DNA of 64,000 bases from Taklimakanibacter deserti (GTDB taxonomy: Bacteria; Pseudomonadota; Alphaproteobacteria; Rhizobiales; Aestuariivirgaceae). The stretch covers positions 62,001 through 126,000 of the forward strand of contig QORU01000009.1 of the NCBI GenBank assembly GCA_003574785.1. Direction: 5' to 3'. The notes under the pieces are model-generated. The model searched no databases, was not told the DNA's origin, and saw only the letters and a program-made list of their open reading frames with translations. Position numbers and translations under genes: made by a program. Below are positions 11,126 to 20,055 of the stretch, one piece after another (position 1 is the first letter of the stretch; each line of letters starts with the position of its first letter).

Positions 11126-11983
11126 TCACACCGCAAGATGAGCGGGCAATGTACCCTCGAATTCATAGGCGATGGGGCCGGTCATCAGAATGTGATCGTC
11201 GGCTTCGCGCCACTCCATGGCGAGATCGCCGCCGGGAAGGGTCACGGTCGCCTTACGGTCGGTAAGCTTGATGCGCGCCGCCGCCGCTATGGTGGCGCAG
11301 GCCGCCGTGCCGCAGGCACGGGTGAGGCCGGCGCCGCGCTCCCATACTTTGAGCGTGATGTGGTCCTTGGCATCGACGCGGGCCAAGGAAATATTGGCGC
11401 GCTCCGGGAACAGCGGATGGTGCTCGAGCATCGGTCCCGCTTTGGCGAGGTCGACGACGTCGAGGTCCTTCACCCAGAAGATGCAATGCGGGTTGCCGAC
11501 ATTGACCACCGAGGGCGAATGGATCAGGGGCGCGTCGATGGGACCGAGCTGCAATTCGATATGACGCGTATCGGGGAAGGGCTCGGACAAGGGGATGTCC
11601 TGCCAGCCGAAGCGGGGCGCCCCCATATCGACCGTCACCATGCCGTTTTCGCCCTTCTCGCAGACGAGGAAGCCGCCCAGAGTATCGATGGTGGCCGCGG
11701 ACGAGCCTTTCTCGGCGAACAGAATATCGGCGATGCAGCGCGAGGCGTTGCCGCAGGATTCGACCTCGAAGCCGGCATTGTTCCAGATGCGCATTTGCAC
11801 ATCGGCCGTCTTGGAAGGCCCGATGACGATGAGCTGGTCGCAGCCGATCCCGGTCTTGCGGTCGGCAATGGCGCGGGCCTGCGCGTCGCTGATCACCGCC
11901 GGACGCGAGCGGGCGTCGAGCACGACAAAATCGTTGCCGAGCCCGTTCATCTTGCGGAATTCCCTGGGGGCCAACCCGTTCAT
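11126..11983 (-). CDS. dapF: Diaminopimelate epimerase
   Basis: A 285-residue enzyme that converts LL- to meso-diaminopimelate for lysine and peptidoglycan synthesis. The two catalytic cysteines are present: C77 in ESCGNASRC and C224 in RACGTAACA. The N-terminal FRKMNGLGNDFVVLD is diagnostic. I took the ATG at 11983; a farther ATG adds 33 residues with no family likeness, and the ATG at MNGLGNDF would cut into the first strand. It heads the apparent dapF-mtaB-ftsY-yciB unit. Confidence 0.96.
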   Translation of the reverse strand: MNGLAPREFRKMNGLGNDFVVLDARSRPAVISDAQARAIADRKTGIGCDQLIVIGPSKTADVQMRIWNNAGFEVESCGNASRCIADILFAEKGSSAATIDTLGGFLVCEKGENGMVTVDMGAPRFGWQDIPLSEPFPDTRHIELQLGPIDAPLIHSPSVVNVGNPHCIFWVKDLDVVDLAKAGPMLEHHPLFPERANISLARVDAKDHITLKVWERGAGLTRACGTAACATIAAAARIKLTDRKATVTLPGGDLAMEWREADDHILMTGPIAYEFEGTLPAHLAV

Positions 11984-12090
11984 GGCCGGTTTATATGGTG
12001 AAAGGGTCCGGGAAAGCCAGCCCTTTGCTTCCCCCTGGCCGCGGTTTATGCCATAGAGCCGCCACGAAGCAGCCATAAGCAATCATTCCC

Positions 12091-12936
12091 ATGACTGCCA
12101 ATACCACGCAGGATGCCTTCGCCGCCGGGAGACGGGACGAGGGCGCCGATCAGCAATATGCCACCGCCGGGATCGCACCGCTCGAAAGGCCCAGCGCGCT
12201 TACCCGCTTCTTCATGGGCGTGGTCGCCAGGGCCGAAAGGCTCAATTTGAAATATGCCAAGCTCGGCAACCCGCCGGTCTATGACAACCGGGTCTTCCCC
12301 TGGGCGGTCGAGATCGAGAAGGCCGCGCCCAAGATCCGGGCCGAGCTCGAGCGTGTCCTCGTGCGCAAATCAGAGTTGCCGAATTTTCAGGACATCTCTG
12401 CCGATGTGAAGACCATCAGCACCGATCAGGGCTGGAAGACCTTCTTCCTGCTCGCTTTCGGCATGAAGTCCGAGCAGAACATCGCGCAATGCCCTGAGAC
12501 CTGGAAGGCCGTCCAGGCCATTCCCGGACTCAAGACCGCGATGTTCTCGATCTTCGAGCCGGGCAAGCACCTGCCGGCGCATAGAGGTCCCTACAATGGC
12601 GTGCTCAGGCTCCATCTCGGCCTCATCGTGCCGGAGCCCCGCGACAAGATCGCGATCCGGGTGAAGGACCAGGTCTGCCATTGGAGCGAGGGCAAGGTTC
12701 TCATTTTCGACGATGCCTATGAGCATGAGGCGTGGAATCATTCCGACAAGACGCGTGTGGTGCTGTTCGTCGACTTCGTGAAGCCGCTCCGCTTCCCGGC
12801 CAATTTCGTCAACTGGCTGTTGATGAACATCGCGCTGTTCACACCCTTCATCCGCGAAGGCCTCGACAACCACAAGGAATGGGAGAAGCGCTTCTACGCC
12901 GAAGCGGAAGCGCTGCGGAACCGGCCGCAAAGCTAG
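12091..12936 (+). CDS. Aspartyl/asparaginyl beta-hydroxylase family protein (LpxO-like)
   Basis: A 281-residue Fe(II)/2-oxoglutarate-dependent dioxygenase of the AspH fold. The two iron-ligand regions are visible: HRGPYNGVLRLHLGL around residues 165-179 and DDAYEHEAWNHSDKTR about 40 residues later, the latter giving the HEAxN signature and the 2-oxoglutarate-binding arginine. The C-terminal FVNWLLMNIALFTPFI is hydrophobic and may associate with membrane. Bacterial relatives include LpxO, which hydroxylates the secondary acyl chain of lipid A. Lipid modification is therefore plausible, but substrate is not shown by the sequence. Confidence 0.85.
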   Translation: MTANTTQDAFAAGRRDEGADQQYATAGIAPLERPSALTRFFMGVVARAERLNLKYAKLGNPPVYDNRVFPWAVEIEKAAPKIRAELERVLVRKSELPNFQDISADVKTISTDQGWKTFFLLAFGMKSEQNIAQCPETWKAVQAIPGLKTAMFSIFEPGKHLPAHRGPYNGVLRLHLGLIVPEPRDKIAIRVKDQVCHWSEGKVLIFDDAYEHEAWNHSDKTRVVLFVDFVKPLRFPANFVNWLLMNIALFTPFIREGLDNHKEWEKRFYAEAEALRNRPQS

Positions 12937-13026
12937 GCAGCGCCCCGCGCATATATCAACGCTGGCGATATATCCATCAAATAATTTCGCTGGACCGAGC
13001 CGTGCCCGTCACGCCAAGGGAGCGGC

Positions 13027-14286
13027 ATGACTCAAGCAATGACTTCCGCTCTTCCGGGCTCGCGCCGACTCAATCCCTGGGTCGTCGTCTGGCTGTGCTT
13101 CGCCGTGCTCTCCATCGTGATGTCGGCGCGCCAGGTCGTGGCGATCATGACCGACGACTGGACCAGGACGCTCGGCTGGTCGAAGACCTTCATCAGCTCG
13201 GGGCAGTCGGTGGCCCTGGTGATGGTCGCCATCGTGGCGCCGATCGCCGGCAATCTCGCCGACCGCTATGGCGCGCGGGTGATGCTGACGGCCGGTCTGC
13301 TTGTCGTTGCGGCAGGCTTGCTCCTGTTCGCCAGCTTCCCGGTCGCTGCACTCTATATTGTCGGCTACGGCCTCGTCGGCGGCGTCGGCTTCGCCACGGC
13401 GAACATGCATCTGATCTCGACCGCCATCGCCAAGCTCTTCACCGAGCAGCGTGGGCTTGCCACCGGCATCGCCAATTCGGGCGCCACGGCCGGGCAGTTC
13501 ATCACCGTTCCCCTGGTCACGGCGGGTCTCGCTTATGTGAGCTGGCAATGGAGCATCATCGCAGTGGCGCTGGCCTGCGTCGGGATGGCAGTGGTGATCT
13601 GGGTGGCGCTCAAGCCCGGCGCCGATGCGGCGGCCGAAACCCGGAAGGCCGAGACCCTGTCGCAGGAGCCTCTGTGGACGCGGCTCAGATTTCTCCTCAC
13701 CAATCCGACCTTCCACATTCTCTATTGGAGCTTCTTCATCTGCGGCGTCACCACCACCGGCGCCATCGAGACGCATTTCCTGCCCTATGCGGCCTTTTGC
13801 GGCTTCCCGCCGGTGCCGGCGTCAGGCGTCTATGGCGGCATCATGGCCATCAATCTCGCCGGCATGTTCCTTTCGGGCTGGCTCACTGACAAGGTCAACC
13901 GGCCGCTGCTTTTGGGCAGCATCTACATCGTGCGCTCCTTCTCCTTCCTGGTGCTCATGCATGTGGGAACGAGCTATGAGATGCTGTTCGTCTTTGCGGT
14001 CATCTACGGCATCTTCGACTATTCGACCGTGCCGCCGACGGCGAGCCTCGCCGCCTCACATCTCGGCCTCAAGATCATGGGCCTCGCCATGGGGCTGATC
14101 AGCGGCGGACATGCGCTGGGGGGCGCTCTCGGCTCCTTCATGGGCGGCTATCTGTTCGACCTCTTCGCCCGCTATACCGAAATGTGGTGGGCGGCCTTCG
14201 CCACGGCCGTGCTCGCCGGCCTGATGGTATTCTTCGTCAAGGAGAACCGGCGGCAAAGAGGGTTAATACTGGCGCCCGCCGAATGA
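13027..14286 (+). CDS. MFS transporter
   Basis: A 419-residue protein with about twelve hydrophobic segments. The cytoplasmic loop after helix 2 reads GNLADRYGARVML, the MFS signature G-x3-D-R-x-G-x-R. The overall look (MTDDWTRTLGWSKTFISSG near the first periplasmic loop) is that of the OxlT/monocarboxylate-type branch. Substrate unknown. A good ribosome-binding site (AGGGAGCGGC) precedes the ATG. It sits between an AspH-type hydroxylase gene and an amine oxidase gene, about 90 bp from each, but co-function is not evident. Confidence 0.88.
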   Translation: MTQAMTSALPGSRRLNPWVVVWLCFAVLSIVMSARQVVAIMTDDWTRTLGWSKTFISSGQSVALVMVAIVAPIAGNLADRYGARVMLTAGLLVVAAGLLLFASFPVAALYIVGYGLVGGVGFATANMHLISTAIAKLFTEQRGLATGIANSGATAGQFITVPLVTAGLAYVSWQWSIIAVALACVGMAVVIWVALKPGADAAAETRKAETLSQEPLWTRLRFLLTNPTFHILYWSFFICGVTTTGAIETHFLPYAAFCGFPPVPASGVYGGIMAINLAGMFLSGWLTDKVNRPLLLGSIYIVRSFSFLVLMHVGTSYEMLFVFAVIYGIFDYSTVPPTASLAASHLGLKIMGLAMGLISGGHALGGALGSFMGGYLFDLFARYTEMWWAAFATAVLAGLMVFFVKENRRQRGLILAPAE

Positions 14287-14370
14287 TCTCAAATTGAGGC
14301 TTGCGTAAACCGGCGCGCACAGACATTCTGACGCTGCGAGAGGGCGTTCCGTGGGAAGCGGGTGCGCGAA

Positions 14371-15606
14371 ATGGCTTCAGCAACAGACGTCATCATCATC
14401 GGCGCCGGCGCCGCGGGGCTCGGCGCGGCGAAAACCCTCATCGCCCAGGGCAAATCGGTCCGGATCCTCGAGGCGCAGGACCGCATCGGGGGGCGTGCCC
14501 ATACGGTGACGGCCAGGTTCGGCGTGCCCTTCGACTGGGGCTGCGCCTGGATGCATGCCGCCGACCGCAATCCCTTCTTCGACGAAGCCATCGCCCAGAA
14601 TGCGACATTGCAACATCACGATCTCAATCTCGACCGGCTCTATTTCGGCGCCAGGCGCGCCACCGCGGTCGAAATGGCGCAGATGTTCAAGGCCGATTTC
14701 GAGTTCGCTTCCCTGCTCGAGCACAAGACGGCGAAAGGCGACAGGCTGGCCGAGCTTCTCGAGGTCTCGGCGGCGAGTGCCGCGGCCGGCACCTATGCAG
14801 GGCCGATGGATTTCGCCCAGGACCTGGATGAGATATCCGCCGCCGACCTGATGGCCGCCGCCGATCTCGATCCCAATTTCCTGGTGCGCGAAGGCTTTGG
14901 CGCCGTGGTGGCGCAGTGGGCGCGCGATGTCCCGGTCGAGCTCGCGACACCGGTCAAGCGGCTGCGCTGGGACGGGCCCGGTGTCATTGCCGAAACGCCG
15001 CGCGGCGAGCTCCAGGCCAAGGCGGCGATCGTCACGGTCTCGACCGGCGTGCTGGCCTTCGGCGGCTTGCGCTTCACGCCCGATCTGCCGCCCGCGCATG
15101 ATGAAGCGGTCCACAATCTGCCGATGGGGCTTCTCACCAAGATCCCGCTCGAGATCAAAGGCGACCGGCTCGGCCTGAAACCTTTCGAGGACATCCTGAT
15201 CGAGCGCCATGGCCATCACGATGTGTATTTCCTGTGCTTCCCCTTCGACTGCGATCTTCTCATCGGCTTCGTCGGCGGCGATTTCGCCTGGGAATTGTCG
15301 GCGGCGGGAGAGGCGGCGGCGGTCGATTTCGCGGTGCAGAGCCTCACGCGGACATTCGGCGCCAATATCGAAAAGCAGATCGGGCGCAGCGCCATGACCG
15401 ACTGGGGCGCCAATCCTTATGCCCGCGGCGCCTATGCGGCGGCGCGGCCAGGCTATGCCGCGGCGCGAAAGACGCTGATGGAGCCCATCGGGAACCGCAT
15501 CTTCTTCGCCGGAGAGGCGCTGGGCGGATCGCTGATCCAGACCTGCGCCGGGGCCAGGCTTTCGGGCGAAGCGGCCGCGCTCAAGGCCGGCGAGGCGCTG
15601 AAATAG
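14371..15606 (+). CDS. Flavin-containing amine oxidase / FAD-dependent oxidoreductase
   Basis: A 411-residue flavoprotein of the monoamine oxidase superfamily. The N-terminal Rossmann motif IIGAGAAGLGAAKTL continues to the E and R-G-G residues (LEAQDRIGGRAHT), and the C-terminus carries FFAGEALGGSLIQT with the GARLSGE helix that closes the FAD site. The middle segment NLPMGLLTKIPLE is typical of this family. Substrate is unknown. I prefer ATG 14371; GTG at 14362 is possible but too close to the GGGAAG ribosome-binding site. Confidence 0.87.
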   Translation: MASATDVIIIGAGAAGLGAAKTLIAQGKSVRILEAQDRIGGRAHTVTARFGVPFDWGCAWMHAADRNPFFDEAIAQNATLQHHDLNLDRLYFGARRATAVEMAQMFKADFEFASLLEHKTAKGDRLAELLEVSAASAAAGTYAGPMDFAQDLDEISAADLMAAADLDPNFLVREGFGAVVAQWARDVPVELATPVKRLRWDGPGVIAETPRGELQAKAAIVTVSTGVLAFGGLRFTPDLPPAHDEAVHNLPMGLLTKIPLEIKGDRLGLKPFEDILIERHGHHDVYFLCFPFDCDLLIGFVGGDFAWELSAAGEAAAVDFAVQSLTRTFGANIEKQIGRSAMTDWGANPYARGAYAAARPGYAAARKTLMEPIGNRIFFAGEALGGSLIQTCAGARLSGEAAALKAGEALK

Positions 15607-15622
15607 GAAGCATATCCCAGAA

Positions 15623-15651
15623 TTGACTTTTGCCCCTTGGGACCCTAGAAC
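15623..15651 (+). promoter_or_regulatory. Candidate sigma-70 promoter for ffh
   Basis: TTGACT at 15623-15628 and TAGAAC at 15646-15651 are separated by 17 bases, about 140 bases before ffh. No other promoter-like pair is as good in this gap. The implied leader would contain GC-rich inverted repeats, including CCCGGG elements. This is inference from sequence alone. Confidence 0.4.
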
Positions 15652-15789
15652 ACGGCCCGATTTCAAGACGCTTGAACGTCTCGAGGCTTCGTCACACATG
15701 GGTTTCGTCCCCGGGAGGTGATGAACCGGCATCCGGCAGCGCGTGGCGCCCCCGGGTGTCATTTGCGTTTGGGCTAAAAGGAACTGGGT

Positions 15790-17340
15790 ATGTTCGAAAC
15801 ACTGCAAGAGCGCCTTTCCGGCATTCTCGACAAGCTCACCGGCCGCGGTGCGCTGTCGGAGGCCGATGTCGATGCGGCGATGCGCGAAGTGAGACGCGCT
15901 CTGCTCGAGGCCGACGTGGCGCTCGATGTGGTGAAGGGCTTCATCGACAAGGTAAGGGCCAAGGCGGTCGGCGCCGACGTGGTCAAGTCGGTGACGCCCG
16001 GCCAGATGGTGGTCAAGATCGTCCATGACGCCCTGGTCGAGACCTTGGGCTCGGAAGGGGCGACGCTCAATCTCAGAGCCTCGCCGCCCGTGCCGATCCT
16101 GATGGTGGGCTTGCAGGGCTCGGGCAAGACGACGACCACGGCCAAGATCGCCAAGCGCCTGCAAGAGCGCGAGAAGCGCAAGGTCCTGATGGCCTCGCTC
16201 GATACGCGGCGGCCCGCGGCGCAGGAGCAGCTCGCGATATTGGGCCAGCAGACGGGCGTCGAGACGCTTGCCATCGTCAAGGGCGAGAACCCGGTCCAGA
16301 TCGCCAGGCGCGCCATGTCGGAAGCCCGCCGCGGCGGCTTCGACGTCGTCCTGCTCGACACCGCCGGCCGTCTTCACATCGATGAAGAGCTCCTCGCCGA
16401 AGCGGCGGCGGTGCGCGACATCGCCAAGCCCAATGAGACATTGCTCGTCGCCGACTCGCTCACCGGCCAGGACGCCGTCAATCTGGCGAAGAGTTTTGAT
16501 GAGAAGATCGGCATCACCGGCATCGTCCTGACCCGCATCGACGGCGATGGCCGCGGTGGTGCGGCGCTGTCGATGCGCGCCGTCACCGGCAAGCCGATCA
16601 AGCTCATGGGCACCGGCGAGAAGCTCGACGGGCTCGAGGACTTCCATCCGCAGCGCATCGCCGGGCGCATTCTCGGCATGGGCGACGTCGTCAGCCTGGT
16701 CGAGCGTGCGGCGCAGTCGATCGATGCCGACAAGGCGAAGCGTATCGCCGAGCGCATGAAGAAGGGCGCCTTCGATCTCGAAGATCTCGCCGAGCAGTTG
16801 CAGCAATTGCAGAAGCTCGGCGGCATGTCGGGCATGATGGGATTGCTGCCCGGCATGGGCAAGATCAAGAAGCAGCTCGCAGGTGTCGACCTCGACAATT
16901 CGGTGCTCAAGCGCCAGATGGCGATCATCGGCTCGATGAGCAAGTTCGAGAAGCGCAATCCCAAGGTCATGAACGCCTCGCGCAAGAAGCGCGTCGCCGC
17001 GGGCTCGGGCACCAAGGTCGAGGAGATCAACCGCCTGCTCAAGATGCATATCCAGATGGCGGATATGATGAAGAAGATGGGCGGCAACAAAGGCCTGATG
17101 AGCCGCATGTTCGGCGGCAAGGGCGCCCCCGACGCGGCCGAGATGGAGAAGATGCAGGCCGAGCTCGCCAAGCTCGATCCCAATGCGATCCCGCCCGAGC
17201 TGAAAGACATGATGCAGGGCGGCGCCTTGCCCGACATGCCGAAGCTGCCGACGGGCCTGCCGGGCTTGGGCGGCAAGCTCCCGGGTCTCGGCGGCGGTTC
17301 GCCTTTCAAGGGGCTCCCGGGCCTGGGCAAGAAGAAATGA
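15790..17340 (+). CDS. ffh: Signal recognition particle protein Ffh
   Basis: A 516-residue SRP54 GTPase that binds signal sequences and 4.5S RNA and targets nascent membrane proteins to FtsY. The G1 loop GLQGSGKT is at 107-114, then DTRRPAAQEQL, G3 DTAGRLHID and G4 TRIDGDGRGG. The methionine-rich M domain follows with GMSGMMGLLPGM and SGTKVEEINRLL. The C-terminal tail is a glycine/proline/leucine-rich repeat-like segment (LPGLGGK type), longer than in E. coli but common in alphaproteobacteria. It is first in a run that leads to rpsP-rimM-trmD-rplS. Confidence 0.98.
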   Translation: MFETLQERLSGILDKLTGRGALSEADVDAAMREVRRALLEADVALDVVKGFIDKVRAKAVGADVVKSVTPGQMVVKIVHDALVETLGSEGATLNLRASPPVPILMVGLQGSGKTTTTAKIAKRLQEREKRKVLMASLDTRRPAAQEQLAILGQQTGVETLAIVKGENPVQIARRAMSEARRGGFDVVLLDTAGRLHIDEELLAEAAAVRDIAKPNETLLVADSLTGQDAVNLAKSFDEKIGITGIVLTRIDGDGRGGAALSMRAVTGKPIKLMGTGEKLDGLEDFHPQRIAGRILGMGDVVSLVERAAQSIDADKAKRIAERMKKGAFDLEDLAEQLQQLQKLGGMSGMMGLLPGMGKIKKQLAGVDLDNSVLKRQMAIIGSMSKFEKRNPKVMNASRKKRVAAGSGTKVEEINRLLKMHIQMADMMKKMGGNKGLMSRMFGGKGAPDAAEMEKMQAELAKLDPNAIPPELKDMMQGGALPDMPKLPTGLPGLGGKLPGLGGGSPFKGLPGLGKKK

Positions 17341-17341
17341 C

Positions 17342-17851
17342 ATGTCGCCCTTCCCCGAGCTCGAGACGGAAAGACTGCGCTTGCGCCATTGGTGCGAAAG
17401 CGATGTCGATCCGCTTCTCGCCTTCTATCGCGATCCCCAGTCGGCGGCGGTCTATGGCGAGGATATCAAGCGCAGCGATGTGTGGCGGCGCATGGCGCTC
17501 GCCATCGGCCATTGGCACCTGCGGGGCTTCGGGCCGTGGGTGCTCGAAGACAAAGCGACCAGCAAGATCGCCGGCCTTGGCGGCCTGTGGTTTCCGGATG
17601 GCTGGGGCGATGTCGAGATCGGCTACGGCATCATGCCGGAATTCCGCGGGCAGGGCTATGCCGCGGAAGCGGCGCGGCGCGTGCGCGACTACGGCTATCG
17701 CGAGATCGGGCTTGCCCGTCTTGTCAGCTACATCGATCCCGGCAACACGGCATCGATCAAGGTTGCCGAGAAGCTTGGCGCTGTGCCTGACGGAGAATTC
17801 CTCATGCACGGCAAGCCTCACCGCATCTATCTCTATCCCAACAACGACTGA
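17342..17851 (+). CDS. GNAT family N-acetyltransferase (RimJ/RimL type)
   Basis: A 169-residue acetyltransferase. The N-terminal ELETERLRLRHW is the usual start of the Acetyltransf_3/RimL group; the acetyl-CoA loop is seen as YGIMPEFRGQGYAAEAARR, with the Q/R-x-x-G-x-G/A motif. It begins two bases after the ffh stop, so it is co-transcribed, and lies 22 bp before rpsP. Placement among ribosome and SRP genes invites the idea of ribosomal-protein acetylation, but nothing in the sequence fixes the substrate. Confidence 0.88.
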   Translation: MSPFPELETERLRLRHWCESDVDPLLAFYRDPQSAAVYGEDIKRSDVWRRMALAIGHWHLRGFGPWVLEDKATSKIAGLGGLWFPDGWGDVEIGYGIMPEFRGQGYAAEAARRVRDYGYREIGLARLVSYIDPGNTASIKVAEKLGAVPDGEFLMHGKPHRIYLYPNND

Positions 17852-17873
17852 TTCAAATCCAAGGAGAAACTGA

Positions 17874-18266
17874 ATGTCACTCAAGATCAGACTGTCGCGT
17901 GCCGGCTCGAAGAAGCGGCCCTATTACCACATCGTGGTCGCCGATGCGGCATCACCGCGCGACGGCAAGTTCATCGACGTGGTCGGGGCCTTCAATCCGA
18001 TGCTCGGCAAGACCGACGAGAAGCGCGTGCAGCTCGACGCCGAGAAGGCGGCGGCGTGGCTCAAAAAGGGCGCACAGCCGACCGATCGCGTGCTGCGCTT
18101 CCTCGACAAGGCCGGCCTCAAGAAGCGCGAGGCGCGCAACAACCCGAACAAGGCCCTGCCGGGCAAGAAGCGCCAGGAGCGCGAGAAGGCCCAAGCCGAC
18201 GCCGCCGCCAAGGCCGCTGAAGCCGCTGCTGCTGCCGCTGCCGCGCCGGCCGAAGCGCAGAGCTAG
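17874..18266 (+). CDS. rpsP: 30S ribosomal protein S16
   Basis: A 130-residue S16. The start [24 protein letters not shown] is not in doubt and follows an AAGGAGAAAC ribosome-binding site. The core ends near residue 85; the remainder is a lysine- then alanine-rich low-complexity tail, as in many Rhizobiales S16 proteins. It leads the conserved rpsP-rimM-trmD-rplS cluster. Confidence 0.98.
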   Translation: MSLKIRLSRAGSKKRPYYHIVVADAASPRDGKFIDVVGAFNPMLGKTDEKRVQLDAEKAAAWLKKGAQPTDRVLRFLDKAGLKKREARNNPNKALPGKKRQEREKAQADAAAKAAEAAAAAAAAPAEAQS

Positions 18267-18275
18267 TCCGAGGCC

Positions 18276-18809
18276 ATGGCCTCGCCCGACGATAAAGTGC
18301 TGGCCGGTGTCATCACCGGTGCGCATGGCATCAAGGGCGAGGTGAAGCTCAAAAGCTTCACCGCCGATCCCAAAGCGATCGCGGCCTATGGTGCGCTTCT
18401 CGCGTCGACCGGCGAGCGCTTCGAGATCCAAAGGCTGAAAGCCCAGAAGGACGGTTTCATCGCGACGCTCAAAGGCGTCGGCGACCGCAACCGGGCCGAG
18501 ACGCTCAAAGGCGTCGAGCTCTTCGTTCAGCGCCGGCAATTGCCGGCGCCCGAGGCTGATGAAGTCTATATCCATGATCTCATCGGGGTGACGGTGATGG
18601 ACATGGGCGGCGAAAAATTCGGGACAGTCGTGGCGGTGCCGAATTTCGGCGCCGGCGATCTGATCGAGATCCGCCGTGACGGTGCTGAGGAGACGGTGCT
18701 GGTGCCCTTCGCTCAAGACTATGTGCCTGAGATCGATCTCGCCAAGGGCCGGATCGTCATCGATCTGCCGGCGACCTGGCTCGACGAGGACGAACGGCAA
18801 AGAGGATGA
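18276..18809 (+). CDS. rimM: 16S rRNA processing protein RimM
   Basis: A 177-residue ribosome maturation factor that binds S19 and assists assembly of the 30S head. The N-terminal [21 protein letters not shown] is the RimM signature and the C-terminal PRC-barrel domain begins near [13 protein letters not shown]. Only nine bases separate it from rpsP, and its stop overlaps the trmD start (ATGA). Confidence 0.96.
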   Translation: MASPDDKVLAGVITGAHGIKGEVKLKSFTADPKAIAAYGALLASTGERFEIQRLKAQKDGFIATLKGVGDRNRAETLKGVELFVQRRQLPAPEADEVYIHDLIGVTVMDMGGEKFGTVVAVPNFGAGDLIEIRRDGAEETVLVPFAQDYVPEIDLAKGRIVIDLPATWLDEDERQRG

Positions 18810-19498
18810 GCTGGCAGGCGACCATATTGACGCTGTTCCCGGAGATGTTTCCGGGACCGCTCGGCACATCGCTCGCCGGCAAGGCGCTGGACGGGGGCAT
18901 CTGGTCGCTCGCCGTGCGCGACATCAGGGCATCGGCCACCGACCGGCACCGCAGCGTGGACGATTCTCCGGCGGGCGGCGGGCCCGGCATGGTGATGAAG
19001 CCCGACATCCTGGCGGCGGCGATCGATCAGGCCCCGCATGTGGGGCCGCGTCTCTTGATGTCGCCAAGGGGCGAGCGCCTGACCCAGGGGCTCGTCCGAC
19101 ATCTGGCTCAAGGTCCAGGCGCCCTCATCATCTGCGGGCGGTTCGAGGGCGTCGATGAGCGGGTGATCGAGCGGCGGCAATTGCGCGAGGTCTCGCTCGG
19201 CGATTTCGTGCTCTCGGGCGGCGAGCCCGCGGCTTTGGCGCTCCTCGATGCGGTGGTCAGGCTTCTGCCGGGCGTCATGGGCGATGAGCGGTCGGGCTTC
19301 GAGGAAAGCTTCGAGGACGGGCTTCTCGAACAGCCGCAATATACCCGGCCTCGGACCTGGGAAGGCCTTGAAATCCCTGAGATTTTGCTCTCAGGGGACC
19401 ACAAGGCGATGAACCGCTGGAAGAAGGAGCAGCGCGAGAGGCTGACCGAGAAACGCCGCGTCGATCTTTGGCAGGCTTATGTGCAGAGAAAGAATTGA
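18806..19498 (+). CDS. trmD: tRNA (guanine-N1)-methyltransferase TrmD
   Basis: A 230-residue SPOUT methyltransferase that makes m1G37 in tRNA and prevents frameshifting. Characteristic segments are [29 protein letters not shown], the knot region [13 protein letters not shown] and [15 protein letters not shown]. It is coupled to rimM by a four-base overlap and is followed after 53 bp by rplS. Confidence 0.97.
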   Translation: MSWQATILTLFPEMFPGPLGTSLAGKALDGGIWSLAVRDIRASATDRHRSVDDSPAGGGPGMVMKPDILAAAIDQAPHVGPRLLMSPRGERLTQGLVRHLAQGPGALIICGRFEGVDERVIERRQLREVSLGDFVLSGGEPAALALLDAVVRLLPGVMGDERSGFEESFEDGLLEQPQYTRPRTWEGLEIPEILLSGDHKAMNRWKKEQRERLTEKRRVDLWQAYVQRKN

Positions 19499-19551
19499 TT
19501 TTAACCGGCTCAGCAGGTAAAGAGCCGCCAACTCCAAAAGGATTTACGCCC

Positions 19552-19980
19552 ATGAATATCATCGAGCAGCTCGAAAAAGAGCAGGCATCGGCGGTGGCCG
19601 CCAAGCGCGCCGTTCCCGATTTCGCCCCCGGCGACACGGTCATCGTCAATGTGAAGGTCGTCGAAGGCGACCGCAGCCGCGTGCAGGCCTATGAAGGCGT
19701 GGTGATCGCGCGTTCGGGCGGCGGCCTCAACGAGAACTTCACCGTTCGCAAGATCTCCTATGGCGAAGGCGTGGAGCGCGTCTTCCCGGTCTATTCGCCG
19801 CTGATCGACTCGATCAAGGTGGTGCGCAAAGGCGATGTGCGCCGCGCCAAGCTCTATTACCTGCGCGGACGCACCGGCAAATCGGCGCGCATCGCCGAGA
19901 AGCAGCGTTCGCTCATGGGGACTGCGGCGGAAACGGATGCCGTTCCGGTCACCGAGGCGAGCGAAGCCGACAAAGCATAA
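19552..19980 (+). CDS. rplS: 50S ribosomal protein L19
   Basis: A 142-residue L19. [11 protein letters not shown] is the standard N-terminus, and the segments [22 protein letters not shown] (SH3-like barrel), [19 protein letters not shown] and [18 protein letters not shown] are diagnostic. The start at 19552 was chosen over an upstream in-frame codon because of this N-terminus and an AAAAGGA ribosome-binding site. A C-terminal acidic tail extends beyond the E. coli length. It closes the cluster and is followed by a terminator. Confidence 0.97.
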   Translation: MNIIEQLEKEQASAVAAKRAVPDFAPGDTVIVNVKVVEGDRSRVQAYEGVVIARSGGGLNENFTVRKISYGEGVERVFPVYSPLIDSIKVVRKGDVRRAKLYYLRGRTGKSARIAEKQRSLMGTAAETDAVPVTEASEADKA

Positions 19981-20005
19981 TTCTCTTTTCAGCTCTGATT
20001 TGGTG

Positions 20006-20040
20006 CGGGCCGGCTCATCGAGCTGGCCCGTTTCATTTTT
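20006..20040 (+). terminator. Rho-independent terminator after rplS
   Basis: CGGGCCGGCTC at 20006-20016 pairs with GAGCTGGCCCG at 20020-20030 across a three-base loop (one G-T mismatch), followed by TTTCATTTTT. It ends the rpsP-rimM-trmD-rplS unit just before the methyltransferase gene. Confidence 0.8.
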
Positions 20041-20055
20041 GCGAGGATGCAGGCG

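Noticed and set aside
15640..15789. 4.5S (SRP) RNA gene upstream of ffh
   Set aside because: The conserved SRP RNA apical-loop sequence (GGAAGGAAGCAGCC-like) is not present.
14377..17343. Very long minus-strand open frame (nearly 1000 codons) opposite the amine oxidase and ffh genes
   Set aside because: It is antisense to two genes with clear families and crosses their intergenic gap; its arginine/histidine/leucine-rich translation is typical of the shadow frame in GC-rich DNA.
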